DNA of 64,000 nucleotides from contig NZ_CP151587.1 in the NCBI RefSeq assembly GCF_038396845.1, positions 2,454,001 through 2,518,000 of the forward strand. Reading direction: 5' to 3'. Within the stretch, counting starts at the first letter, position 1, and the number at the start of each line of letters is the position of its first letter. The notes beneath the pieces were generated by a model that was not told the DNA's origin, did no database searches, and worked only from the letters and a program-made list of their open reading frames with translations. Position numbers and translations under genes: made by a program. This document shows positions 44,433-52,767 of this stretch, piece after piece. Source of the DNA: Gymnodinialimonas sp. 57CJ19. GTDB lineage: Bacteria > Pseudomonadota > Alphaproteobacteria > Rhodobacterales > Rhodobacteraceae.

Positions 44433-44851
44433 GCGTTCAACCAAAAACAATCGCTCAGGCCAAAGATCAGGCGGCACAATTGCGCCGGGAGATGGCAGAG
44501 CAGGGGCAGCCCATGGGCCAAGGCAAAGCGTTGGAGCAGGTGGCGAAGCGGCACGGGTTCCACGATTGGAACACCATGTCGGCCACACTCGGCAAGGCGG
44601 CGGTTGCGGTCGGCGACAGGGTGAGCGGTCGCTTTATGGGGCAGCCGTTCGCGGGCGAGGTGCGGGAGATGTCTGAGCTGCGCCCCGGTTGGGTGCAACT
44701 GTCGTTGCATCTGGATGAGGCTGTGGATGTTGTCACCTCGGACGCATTCTCGAACCTGCGCAAACGCATTCGCGGTGTTGTGGGCCCCAAGGGGCAATCG
44801 GTCGAGAAAACCAGTGACGGGCAGCCGCATTTGCAGTTGGATAACTGGTAA
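44429..44851 (+). CDS. Small protein with glyoxalase-associated N-terminal domain
   Basis: This 140-residue protein is translationally coupled to the MATE gene (ATGA). Its first half (QAKDQAAQLRREMAEQGQPMGQGKALEQVAKRHGFHDWNTMSATLG) is the helical unit found at the front of some glyoxalase-superfamily proteins. The second half (VGDRVSGRFMGQPFAGEVREMS) looks like a small beta barrel rather than a full VOC fold. The function is unknown. It is presumably an accessory for handling the exported compound. Confidence 0.75.
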   Translation: MSVQPKTIAQAKDQAAQLRREMAEQGQPMGQGKALEQVAKRHGFHDWNTMSATLGKAAVAVGDRVSGRFMGQPFAGEVREMSELRPGWVQLSLHLDEAVDVVTSDAFSNLRKRIRGVVGPKGQSVEKTSDGQPHLQLDNW

Positions 44852-44909
44852 ACCTCTCGCGCCAGTGCATGGAGCATTGGCGCGACCACTCTGATAAAGG
44901 AAACGCCCG

Positions 44910-45239
44910 GTGCCACGTCTTACCGCAGAAGAGTTGCAATCGTTCATGGCGGGCAAGACCCTGTACGCGTTTGATCCTGATACCAAGGCGCGGGTCGCGT
45001 CGGTCACTTATGGCAGGGAAGGGGACTGCGTGGCGCGCTTTGCTGACGGCACACAAGACACGGCAGAATGGGGCATGGAAGGCGACACCTATTGGACGCG
45101 CTACGCAAATTTTCGGGGGGGAGAGGTGAACCATTTCACCCTTGATCTTATCGCCAATCAGGTGGCGCAGGCCTATCACACCGATGGCCGCCGGGCGTTT
45201 CTGCAAAGCCCCTTGGAGACCTTGGACGACGACGCCTGA
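44910..45239 (+). CDS. Small soluble hypothetical protein
   Basis: This 109-residue protein starts with GTG (a spaced AAGGAA lies upstream) and reads PRLTAEELQSFMAGKTLYAFDPDTKARVASVTYGREGDC. It is mixed alpha/beta and mildly acidic, with a Tyr/Trp-rich middle (EWGMEGDTYWTRYANFRGG). It is 58 bases after the previous gene and probably in the same operon as the MATE transporter. I do not recognise a family. Confidence 0.68.
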   Translation: MPRLTAEELQSFMAGKTLYAFDPDTKARVASVTYGREGDCVARFADGTQDTAEWGMEGDTYWTRYANFRGGEVNHFTLDLIANQVAQAYHTDGRRAFLQSPLETLDDDA

Positions 45240-45246
45240 AGGGGGA

Positions 45247-45272
45247 GGATGAGCAGGCAATCCCGCTCATCC
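45247..45272. terminator. Convergent hairpin between the small protein gene and TRAP dctP2
   Basis: A perfect 8-bp stem (GGATGAGC with GCTCATCC, 45247-45254 and 45265-45272) lies 7 bases after one stop and 10 bases from the other, facing both genes. It has no long T tract. Confidence 0.5.
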
Positions 45273-45282
45273 CGGTATCAAC

Positions 45283-46326
45283 TTACTGGATCTCAAAACC
45301 CATCGCGGCCCCGATGGTCTCGTTCCAAGCGGTGGCGCATTCGTCGCCACAACGGTCACGGTAGGCGGGCAGAACGGCCTCGGTCGCGGCTTCGGCCATC
45401 AGCGCCATATCGGCATCGGATGCAGGAACCAGCGTCATGCTCGCCGCATCGCCATAAGCACATTCGCCCCCGGTATTGCACGACAGACCGTCCGCCGTTT
45501 CGGTGGCGGCAAGGGTGAACATCTCGGTCTCCAGTTCGGCCAAGCCGGTAGAGATCGCCTCTTGGGCGGCGGGGTCGATGCTGTTCCACCAATCAAGGTT
45601 GGCGATATGGGCGATCACGCCGTGGTTGATCGGAATGGCCGAGATGTAGTTTGCGGGCTGGTGCCATTCGGCCAGATAGCCGGACAACGCGCCGGTGATC
45701 GCGCAATCAATTGTGCCGTTGGCCATGGCGGTGGGAACCTCGCCGAACGCCATCCCGATGGGAGAGGCCCCGATATGTTCCAAAAACACCTGCTGAGAGG
45801 CGCCCGACGCGCGGACCTGGCGCCCTTCCAGATCGGTCAGAGAGGTGAACTCATCGCGGCAGTAGACGACTTGGCTTTGATAGGTGCCGTAGCCCAGAAG
45901 CTGGATACCGTGGTTTTCCGCAAGGAACGCCGTGTGGGTATCGCGGAAGGCCATGGCGGCTTGGTGAACGGCCTCCACATCGGCCACAACGCCCACAAGG
46001 TCGGTCGCCTCGTTCATCGGCACAGAGCCCGAGGTATAGGCAAGGACTTGGTGCGCCATTTGCACGGTGCCGTTGGACACGAGCGAGAACAGCTCTCCGC
46101 CATCAAAGCCTAGCTCGTTGAAGGGACGGATGTTGGCCGTGATCGCGCCGTCGGTTGCCTCAACAATGGTTTCGGACCAGAAGGGTTGCTCCATATCCTG
46201 GTACATCGACAGAATGCCGATGGAGCCCACAACGTTGAATTCGGTCGCGGGGATATCTTGGGCAAGTGTCGGCGCGGCGGCGAGGCCAAGGGCCAGGGCG
46301 CTGACAGCGGTAAGGTGATGTTTCAT
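45283..46326 (-). CDS. dctP: TRAP transporter substrate-binding protein (second system)
   Basis: This 347-residue protein has a Sec signal peptide (LTAVSALALGLAAAPTLAQ). The mature protein matches the DctP family (SGASQQVFLEHIGASPIGMAFGEVPTAMANGTIDCAITGALSGYLAEWHQPANYISAIPINHGV). The Cys-containing tail has CNTGGEC and RCGDEC, which is unusual and could form disulfides. The ligand is not clear; carboxylates are usual. It is last in the operon dctQ-dctM-dctP, and a hairpin precedes it. It is distinct from dctP in TRAP operon 1. Confidence 0.88.
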   Translation of the reverse strand: MKHHLTAVSALALGLAAAPTLAQDIPATEFNVVGSIGILSMYQDMEQPFWSETIVEATDGAITANIRPFNELGFDGGELFSLVSNGTVQMAHQVLAYTSGSVPMNEATDLVGVVADVEAVHQAAMAFRDTHTAFLAENHGIQLLGYGTYQSQVVYCRDEFTSLTDLEGRQVRASGASQQVFLEHIGASPIGMAFGEVPTAMANGTIDCAITGALSGYLAEWHQPANYISAIPINHGVIAHIANLDWWNSIDPAAQEAISTGLAELETEMFTLAATETADGLSCNTGGECAYGDAASMTLVPASDADMALMAEAATEAVLPAYRDRCGDECATAWNETIGAAMGFEIQ

Positions 46327-46343
46327 AATACTCTCCTTGTTGG

Positions 46344-46362
46344 GGCCGGGTTGGTCCCGGCC
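46344..46362 (-). other. Intercistronic hairpin between dctM2 and dctP2
   Basis: A perfect 7-bp stem GGCCGGG-TTGGT-CCCGGCC lies directly after the dctM2 stop, and an AAGGAGAG ribosome site follows before dctP2. Such a stem can protect the binding-protein message from decay of the permease part. Confidence 0.6.
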
Positions 46363-47657
46363 TATCTTGGGTTAACGATTTCAGGCAGCCACAACGCGAG
46401 GCCGGGCAGGGCGATCAGCAGGCCGATCATGATGAGCATGGCCAACAGAAACGGGATCGAGCCGATGAACAGATCAAGGATAGAGCCCGATTTGCGCACT
46501 GCCTGCACGATATAAAGGTTCATCCCCACGGGTGGCGTAATCAAGGCCGCCTCGATCAGGATGACAAAGACGATGCCCCACCAAACCGGATCATAGCCAA
46601 GCCCAATGATGACGGGCACGATGATCGGCGTGGTGGCAATCATCATCGAGATCGTCTCCATGAAACAGCCCAACAGCAGGTAGAACGCGATGATCGCCAG
46701 CAGCATCATCAAGGGCGGCCAGCCAAGGGCCAGAATGGCCGTGGTGATCGTATCCACCAGCCCGACCGATACCATGGCAAGGTTCAGGAAAAAGGCTGCC
46801 AGCACGATCAGCATAATCATGCAGGTGGTCCGCACGGTGCCTTCAAAGGCGCTAAGCAGCACAGCGACCGATAGCTTGCCGTTCCACGCGACAAGCCCAA
46901 GGGTCGCGAGAAGGCCCAAGGCCGCGGCTTCGGTCGGGGTGGCAAGACCCACGTAGATGGAGCCTACAACAACGAAAAACAGCCCCAACGGCGGCAGCAA
47001 ATGCGGCAACCCGGCAATCCGCGCGGGCCAGAGCGATCCGGTTGAAGGCTTGGATTTGACCAGCGAAGGCTTGGCGAGAACGGCAAAAAGGACGATCCCG
47101 GAAAACAGCATCGCCAGCAGCGTGCCGGGAATAAACCCCGCAGCATAAAGGTCCGTGACCGAGGTTTGCGACAGCACCGAATAGACGATCATGTTGATCG
47201 ACGGCGGGATCAGGATGCCCAAAGTGCCCCCCGCAGCGATCGAGCCCAGAAACAGCGGACGGTTGTAGCCCCCCTTGTCCATATTCGGCACCGCCACCGT
47301 GCCGATGGTCGCCGCGGTGGCCAGCGAAGACCCGGAGGTGGCCGCAAAGACCGCGCTAGAGGCGATGTTGGTATGGATCAACTGTCCCGGCACCCGTGCA
47401 AACCAAGGGGCCAGTGCGCCGAACAAGCGCTCGGACACGCCCGAGCGGTGCATCAACTCACCCATCATGATGAACATCGGCGCGGCGATCAGGATGAAGT
47501 CGTTGGAGTGACTCCACATGATCGGCCCGGCGGCGCGGGTCATTGGAATGAAGGCGTAGGTTTCCGACAGGTAATAACCGGTGATCGCCAGAACAGCCGC
47601 CACGGGCAGGCTCAGCGCCAGCCCGATCAGCAGGAAGAAGATCGCGCCCTTGATCAT
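46362..47657 (-). CDS. dctM: TRAP transporter large permease subunit (second system)
   Basis: This is a 431-residue membrane protein of standard DctM length. Landmarks are PMFIMMGELMHRSGVSERLFGALAPW, SGSSLATAATIGTVAVPNM, GSIAAGGTLGILIPPSINMIVYSVLSQTSV, LATPTEAAALGLLATL, and TPPVGMNLYIVQAV. It forms the import channel with DctQ. It overlaps the dctQ2 stop by 4 bases, indicating coupling. No central insertion is present, unlike the large DctM in TRAP operon 1. Confidence 0.92.
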   Translation of the reverse strand: MIKGAIFFLLIGLALSLPVAAVLAITGYYLSETYAFIPMTRAAGPIMWSHSNDFILIAAPMFIMMGELMHRSGVSERLFGALAPWFARVPGQLIHTNIASSAVFAATSGSSLATAATIGTVAVPNMDKGGYNRPLFLGSIAAGGTLGILIPPSINMIVYSVLSQTSVTDLYAAGFIPGTLLAMLFSGIVLFAVLAKPSLVKSKPSTGSLWPARIAGLPHLLPPLGLFFVVVGSIYVGLATPTEAAALGLLATLGLVAWNGKLSVAVLLSAFEGTVRTTCMIMLIVLAAFFLNLAMVSVGLVDTITTAILALGWPPLMMLLAIIAFYLLLGCFMETISMMIATTPIIVPVIIGLGYDPVWWGIVFVILIEAALITPPVGMNLYIVQAVRKSGSILDLFIGSIPFLLAMLIMIGLLIALPGLALWLPEIVNPR

Positions 47658-48238
47658 GGGGTGTCCTCGTCCACATCAATGCCGATGTCCTTGATTTCGT
47701 CCATCAAGTCGGGGTTGGAGATCAACGCCTCGGCCCCATCAGGATCGCCGGCAAACAGACGGGCGGCCGCGAAAAGCGGGGTGAGGCAGGCGACCGTGGC
47801 GAACCACACCAACCCGGCCCACCACAGGCTTTGGGGCAGGATCAACGGCACCTGCAATGTGGATTGTGAACGCGAGCCCAGGTTCCAGCTCTCGGCCAGA
47901 ACATCAAAGGTGTAGTAGGCCAAGGCGGTTGCGGTTAAGGCCATCGCCAAGGCAGCCACCAGATCGAAGCCAAGGCGCAAGCGGCGCGGTAGCTTGGCGG
48001 TCAGGATATCGACCCGGATATTGGCCTTGCTGGACACGGTGTAGCCCATTCCAAGGCCGATGCAGGCGGCGAAAGCGTAGCTGGAGATCTCAAAACTCTC
48101 GACAATTGTGCGGCCCAACGTGGCGCGGGACACGACGTCAATGGCGATGGGCACGGCGCAGCCAAACAGAATGACCGCCCCCGCTGCCCACGCAAGCCAG
48201 GTACTGATTTTTGTGGTTAACCTATGGAATTGGTGCAC
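47654..48238 (-). CDS. dctQ: TRAP transporter small permease subunit (second system)
   Basis: This is a 194-residue protein with four hydrophobic segments. The first (WLAWAAGAVILFGCAVPIAID) is followed by VSRATLGRTIVESFEISSYAFAACIGLGMGYT, a typical DctQ central region, then VDILTAKLPRRLR. It is the first gene of the operon, so its promoter should lie in the 640-base gap up to the divergent LuxR-type gene. Confidence 0.88.
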   Translation of the reverse strand: MHQFHRLTTKISTWLAWAAGAVILFGCAVPIAIDVVSRATLGRTIVESFEISSYAFAACIGLGMGYTVSSKANIRVDILTAKLPRRLRLGFDLVAALAMALTATALAYYTFDVLAESWNLGSRSQSTLQVPLILPQSLWWAGLVWFATVACLTPLFAAARLFAGDPDGAEALISNPDLMDEIKDIGIDVDEDTP

Positions 48239-48878
48239 GCGGGGGCGCCTCCTGTTGAAACGATACCGGCGGCAGAGATGTGGCGCGGGGGGACGATCGC
48301 AAGAACTTCGGGCCGCGCTGGCGCCGATGCCTGGGGGAGCTTGCCAAATGAGAGAGTTGCGCGTCGAACCATAGGCAGCACGCTAGGCCGTTCGCGGACC
48401 GTTAGGCAACGCGAGATTTTACAATTCGCCGGGCCAAGGCGGGCGGACGTAAGATGTGCCGATGATTTAGGCGGGGGGCAAGCCGGGGCCTGAACGGTCG
48501 AAGCGTTAAGGAAGCGGCAAAGAAACACTCTGTCGCAATGACGTAGGGGCAGGACACATTGTGGCAGAAAACGGGTGACCTCTCGGGGGCTGCACGGTTC
48601 CCGTTTGGGGCCAAAATGGCCTATGCGACGAAGGTATGATACGCCGGGTTGGCGGTTTTTATTATTTAAATTCAGTGTATTATTTGGAAGCCATCCAACC
48701 TTTAGTTGATCCCTCATAGCTTCTCGGTTGGTCCGTGCGACTTGGGGAGTTGGTTCTCATCCTTAAGGTTTAAGACGCAACAATAACGAAATGAAAGCCA
48801 CGCGGTGCCCTAATCTACCACCAAATTCCGCCACAATCCGATCCTAGCGTTAAGGAACACGGGAAAAAGGAAGAAAAA
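48239..48878. other. Large divergent gap between TRAP operon 2 and the LuxR-type gene
   Basis: This 640-base region has no credible gene on either strand. Candidate frames lack ribosome sites and family features. It becomes AT-rich from about 48650 to 48700, with long T and A runs, and holds TTAAGGTTTAA near 48764, also seen ahead of 24589. It must hold promoters for both sides. A small RNA cannot be excluded from sequence alone. Confidence 0.4.
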
Positions 48879-49490
48879 ATGACAAGGTTAATTGTCTCAG
48901 TAGCAGCCGGCGTTGGACTAGTCGGAGCAGTCAAAACGGGGCTGGCGCTTCAGTTTCTGGTCCCGGTTGAACAACAAAGCCCCGCGCTGATCGTCGGCAT
49001 GTTCATCGTCTTTGTGGGTTTGACCGCCGCCGTTGCAGCCGCCGCTCTCTACCAATTCCGCGCGCATTTCGACGTGCAAGCGATCGAGCGTCCAGCGCCC
49101 GAAGTTGGCACCGAGGTGTCGAAAGAGGCGGTCATTTTGCGCTACACCAAGGAATGGGGCCTTTCGCAGGCCGAGAGTGATGTGGCGCTGTTCGTGGCCA
49201 AGGGGTTTTCCAACGCCGAAGGTGCTGACATGCGCGGCTGTGCCATTGCGACGGTCAAATCGCAGCTTGGCAGCATTTACAACAAATCCGGTCTTGAGAC
49301 GCGCTATCAGTTGATGGCTTTTGTGACCGACGAGGTCTGCGCCCTGGCGCAGACCTCGGACACGGGGGAGGTTGAAACCGCCACCGTCACCGAGCTTCCG
49401 GTTGCAAAGAAAAAGCGCCGCTCCGCCGTTGATCGCGCTGCTTCGGCCGACCAGGACATGGCCGCGCTGCCCCGCGCCGCGCAAGCCTGA
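48879..49490 (+). CDS. Membrane-anchored LuxR-type (GerE HTH) regulator
   Basis: This is a 203-residue protein with two N-terminal hydrophobic segments (residues about 4-30 and 35-60). A LuxR-type HTH follows (WGLSQAESDVALFVAKGFSNAEGADMRGCAIATVKSQLGSIYNKSGLETRYQLMAF, residues about 94-150), and the tail is Lys/Arg-rich. The DNA-binding half is cytoplasmic. Membrane-tethered LuxR-type proteins of this size are uncommon. AAGGAAG precedes the ATG. It converges on the Tad gene cluster. No autoinducer-binding domain is present. Confidence 0.82.
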   Translation: MTRLIVSVAAGVGLVGAVKTGLALQFLVPVEQQSPALIVGMFIVFVGLTAAVAAAALYQFRAHFDVQAIERPAPEVGTEVSKEAVILRYTKEWGLSQAESDVALFVAKGFSNAEGADMRGCAIATVKSQLGSIYNKSGLETRYQLMAFVTDEVCALAQTSDTGEVETATVTELPVAKKKRRSAVDRAASADQDMAALPRAAQA

Positions 49491-49515
49491 CGCTTCACGC
49501 TTAAAATTCCCGTGG

Positions 49516-49547
49516 AAGGCCAGCACATTCCGGTGTGCTGGCCTTTT
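49516..49547. terminator. Strong terminator between LuxR-type gene and tadG
   Basis: A perfect 12-bp stem (AAGGCCAGCACA with TGTGCTGGCCTT, 49516-49527 and 49534-49545), with a six-base loop, is followed by TTTT on the plus strand; the run of A before it could serve the leftward side. It separates the two convergent genes. Confidence 0.88.
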
Positions 49548-49572
49548 CGCTGTGCGGGGAAGCGGGCGGCGG

Positions 49573-51351
49573 CTACTGAACAAGCTGCACCCTCTCGCAA
49601 TGATGACCGGTCAGAGTCAGTTCGCCCTCTCCAAGGTTTAGCCCGACGGCGTCCAACACCGCATCAAGAACCGTGTCCAACGGAGAGGCAAGCGTTGCCA
49701 GCAGTTGACCGGGCAGCACCGAGATCAACGTGCCGACAATGCCGTTGACCGCAGATGTCAGAAGACCCCCATTGCTGGGTTTGATCCGGATCTCGGTGTT
49801 GTCAGTGGCCAGTAGATCGCTAATGGCTGTGGCCAGCAGATCGCCAGATCCGAAGGTGCGCATGTTGGTGCCGTTAGTCATGTCGTTCTCGGTGAACGAG
49901 ACTTCTTCCACTTGCGATTGACCAACGGTCGCGGAGGCGCGGATTTGCAGCGTCAGGTCAACGCTCACGAGCAGCAAGCTGACGCGAATATCCAGGAAAT
50001 CAGCGTAGTCATTCACCCAGCTGGAAGTCACCGGGTCATAGGTGCGATCGCCCAGATACAGCGCCGCGACAGAAACGCCATCGGAGGGTGTAAGCGGGTT
50101 ATGGGCGGTGGAGAAGCGGGCGATGACATCGTTGGGATCGGTCGTGGCGCAGTTCAGCTCCGTCAAAGTGGCGGTCGCCCCTGCAACGTCGACATGAAGC
50201 GGCAGGTGAAGGCGGGTGGCGGCGACGCTGGAAACAAGGCCGCCCAGAATGCTTGGCTCCACCTCGACATCAACATCCAACTCAGCGGCGGCAGTGCTAA
50301 GGGTCGTGCCTTCCTCGCCAATGGCCAGCCAACCGGAATCGGCGGGGCTATCTGGAAAGCTGAGGGCCGCATCGACGTCAAGAATACCCGGAGCCGCGAC
50401 ACCGATGTCCAGGTCCGCCGTATTGGTGCCATCGACCGCCTCGGCAGCGGCGATCAACAGATCAAGGGCGCTGACTTCCGTTTCACCGAGGAAGGCGGTC
50501 AGGGTCAGGCCAAGATCGCGGGCGTCTTGGTCGGACACGATGATATCATTGATCCCTGCCTCAAGCGACACGGGCAGGACGGTGAATTGCGCCAAGCGCC
50601 CTGAAACCCCGGCGGGAAGCATGTCCTGCATGGTGCGGACAAAATTGGCCAAGCTGGGGCGCATCGTCAGCACGTCAGCGGGGTTCAAGGGATCAAACCC
50701 CATCCGGTTCGACAATGCGTCCAGGAAGTCTGCGATGTTGATCTGTTCACTATCCAGCGCGACCTGATCGCCGGCATTCAGGGTGATTTGTGCCCCCAAA
50801 AGACCGGTCAGCAGGCCTGAAAGCGCGTCGGGATCAAAGCCCAAAAATCGCGATCCCAACGTGAATCGCGCCGCCCCGGTGCGAGAGGCCGTGGCCACGG
50901 AGTTGAGCGGGATACTGTCGCCATCGTAAATCAATTGCCCGAAGGTGAGCGGCGCGTCGGTGCGCAGGCGGACGGTCACCGCGTTCACGTCCGGGTCGCC
51001 TTGGGCGCGGGGTTGGAACCGATCCTCACGGGCAATGGCCGGGTTGCGCAGGTAGCGGCCGAATTGCCAATCCACGAAATCCTCATCCGTCAGCGCGTTG
51101 CCATCGAGCATTTGCATACGGCGATCATCGGCTTCGTCCAGATCTGCCGCAATACCCAGAGCTGTCAGGTCGCTGTGGGCCTGCAACTGCGACTGATCGC
51201 GGTAGATCACGGCGATGTCGGTGCCGAAGGCCACGAAGATCAACAACACGGTGAGCAAGAGGGCAACGATCACGGCAGCGGCACCTTCATCGTCGCGGGA
51301 GAAAGCTCGTGTATGGCAAAGAAGCCGGGAAAGGGCGCTAGTACGCGACAT
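49573..51351 (-). CDS. tadG: TadG-like pilus assembly protein
   Basis: This 592-residue protein has one N-terminal membrane helix (GAAAVIVALLLTVLLIFVAFGTDIAVI) carrying the pseudopilin-like start typical of TadE/TadG. It is followed by a long periplasmic beta-rich region. It is usual for the last gene of tad clusters. It supports Flp-pilus assembly, possibly linking the machine to the cell envelope. It overlaps the tadE stop by 14 bases, so the two are coupled. No von Willebrand motif is obvious. Confidence 0.85.
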   Translation of the reverse strand: MSRTSALSRLLCHTRAFSRDDEGAAAVIVALLLTVLLIFVAFGTDIAVIYRDQSQLQAHSDLTALGIAADLDEADDRRMQMLDGNALTDEDFVDWQFGRYLRNPAIAREDRFQPRAQGDPDVNAVTVRLRTDAPLTFGQLIYDGDSIPLNSVATASRTGAARFTLGSRFLGFDPDALSGLLTGLLGAQITLNAGDQVALDSEQINIADFLDALSNRMGFDPLNPADVLTMRPSLANFVRTMQDMLPAGVSGRLAQFTVLPVSLEAGINDIIVSDQDARDLGLTLTAFLGETEVSALDLLIAAAEAVDGTNTADLDIGVAAPGILDVDAALSFPDSPADSGWLAIGEEGTTLSTAAAELDVDVEVEPSILGGLVSSVAATRLHLPLHVDVAGATATLTELNCATTDPNDVIARFSTAHNPLTPSDGVSVAALYLGDRTYDPVTSSWVNDYADFLDIRVSLLLVSVDLTLQIRASATVGQSQVEEVSFTENDMTNGTNMRTFGSGDLLATAISDLLATDNTEIRIKPSNGGLLTSAVNGIVGTLISVLPGQLLATLASPLDTVLDAVLDAVGLNLGEGELTLTGHHCERVQLVQ

Positions 51352-51757
51352 AGGCGCTCCCTTCCAAATGGGTCAGCTCCATCCCGAGGATACCGCTGGC
51401 AAGATCCAACAAAGAGCCATCCACGGCGTAAGAAATCTCGACCCGGATATCCGAGCCGGTAATGGTGGGGGTGTCGGCGATAGCCTCTTGCCGCAACAGG
51501 GGGTAGTTGCTCGAGGCTTCCTCGATATAGGCGTCATAGATTTCGGTCCGCTCCTGCGTCGTGATCCCGGCCACACTGGCCCGTGCAGAGGCGCTGGCCA
51601 ATTGCTGCACCGAATGGCTGAGCGCCATGGCGTAGCCCACGAAGATGATCCCGAACAGCAGGCCGAACAGAAGCGGCGCGAGAAGGACAAATTCGATCGC
51701 GACAGCGCCGGTTTCACGGCGGAAGAAGCGTAGAAGGGGGGAGAGGATCTTGGACAT
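51338..51757 (-). CDS. tadE: TadE-like pseudopilin
   Basis: This 139-residue protein has the TadE-type N-terminus (RRETGAVAIEFVLLAPLLFGLLFGIIFVGYAMALSHSVQQLASASARAS), a single helix with a Gly/Glu site at GAVAIEF as in class-III pseudopilins. The rest is periplasmic. It works with TadG in Flp pilus biogenesis. It lies 11 bases after the tadC stop. The prepilin peptidase needed to process it is not encoded in this window. Confidence 0.88.
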   Translation of the reverse strand: MSKILSPLLRFFRRETGAVAIEFVLLAPLLFGLLFGIIFVGYAMALSHSVQQLASASARASVAGITTQERTEIYDAYIEEASSNYPLLRQEAIADTPTITGSDIRVEISYAVDGSLLDLASGILGMELTHLEGSAYVAY

Positions 51758-51768
51758 GGTTGCTCCGC

Positions 51769-52737
51769 TCAGGTCGCGCCAAAGATGTTGTCGATGATGC
51801 TAATGGCGGCGGGGCCGACCAGCACAACGAAAACGGCAGGCATGATGCAGAAAATAAGCGGAACGGTCATGATGACGGGCAGGCGCGCGGCTTTTTCTTC
51901 CACCCGCAACAGGCGGTCGGCGCGCAGTTCCGACATCAGCGTTTTCATCGCCCGAGAGAACGGCGTGCCATAGCGGTCGGATTGGTCGAGGGTTTGGGTA
52001 AAGACCCCGATTTCAGGCAGCGGGACACGGTCGGCAAGGCCCTCGTAGGCGCTGCGGCGGTCGTTGGTCATGCGCATCTCGGCCACCATCTGCAACATCT
52101 CGGCCGAAAGCTCGGGGTGGGCCAAGGCAACTTCAAAGGACACCCGTTGCAGCGCGGGTTGAGGGCCAAGGCCCGCTTCACTGGCGATCACCAGCAGTTC
52201 CAGCAAGTCCGGCACCCCGGCACGGATGCGCGCCAGCCGCTTCTTGCGCATGGCGTCCAGCGCGATGTCTACGCCCTTGGACAGAGCCAGCGCGGCGGCG
52301 ACCTTGGTGGCCAGCGGGATCAGAAGCGAGTCGTCCGGCGCACGGGTCAGGAATACCCAGCCGACCCCGATGACGGCGGTGGCCAGGGGAAGCAGCGTCT
52401 TGGCGAAGGCGTAGATCATCAGCGCATCGCGGTCCTTGAACCCGGCAGAGCGCAGGTCAGCGGCGGTTTTCTCGGCCTCGCCTCCAAGCAGAACCGCCAG
52501 GCGTTCCCCGACACTGGTGATCACCGACAGGGTGCTGTTACGCATCCGCTCCAGCAAAGGTGCGTCGGGCGTGTTAATGGGTGAATTGCTGCCCTTCATC
52601 CGCCCGGCAGCGCGCATCAAACGGCGATCCGCCGTGGTCTTGATCCGGGCGTCAGCGATCAGCGCGGCACAGGCCATCAGACCAAGGGTCAGCCCGCCAA
52701 ACGCCAGCCAGAAAATGGTGGTGTCACCGCTCAGCAT
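51769..52737 (-). CDS. tadC: TadC-type inner-membrane platform protein (GspF family)
   Basis: This is a 322-residue membrane protein with N-terminal and C-terminal helix pairs and the conserved cytoplasmic segment LRSAGFKDRDALMIYAFAKTLLP. The core motif is RAGVPDLLELLVIASEAGLGPQPALQRVSFE, followed by RLPVIMTVPLIFCIMPAVFVVLVGPA. It forms the pilus assembly platform with TadB, moved by the TadA ATPase. It lies 30 bases after the tadB stop. Codon use is similar to the rest of the cluster. Confidence 0.92.
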   Translation of the reverse strand: MLSGDTTIFWLAFGGLTLGLMACAALIADARIKTTADRRLMRAAGRMKGSNSPINTPDAPLLERMRNSTLSVITSVGERLAVLLGGEAEKTAADLRSAGFKDRDALMIYAFAKTLLPLATAVIGVGWVFLTRAPDDSLLIPLATKVAAALALSKGVDIALDAMRKKRLARIRAGVPDLLELLVIASEAGLGPQPALQRVSFEVALAHPELSAEMLQMVAEMRMTNDRRSAYEGLADRVPLPEIGVFTQTLDQSDRYGTPFSRAMKTLMSELRADRLLRVEEKAARLPVIMTVPLIFCIMPAVFVVLVGPAAISIIDNIFGAT

Positions 52738-52767
52738 GGGGCCAGCTCCTGAGAATATACTGTATGA

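Noticed and set aside
48239..48878. Possible small RNA or gene in the 640-base gap
   Set aside because: No convincing frame, hairpin-terminator pair or known RNA pattern was found.
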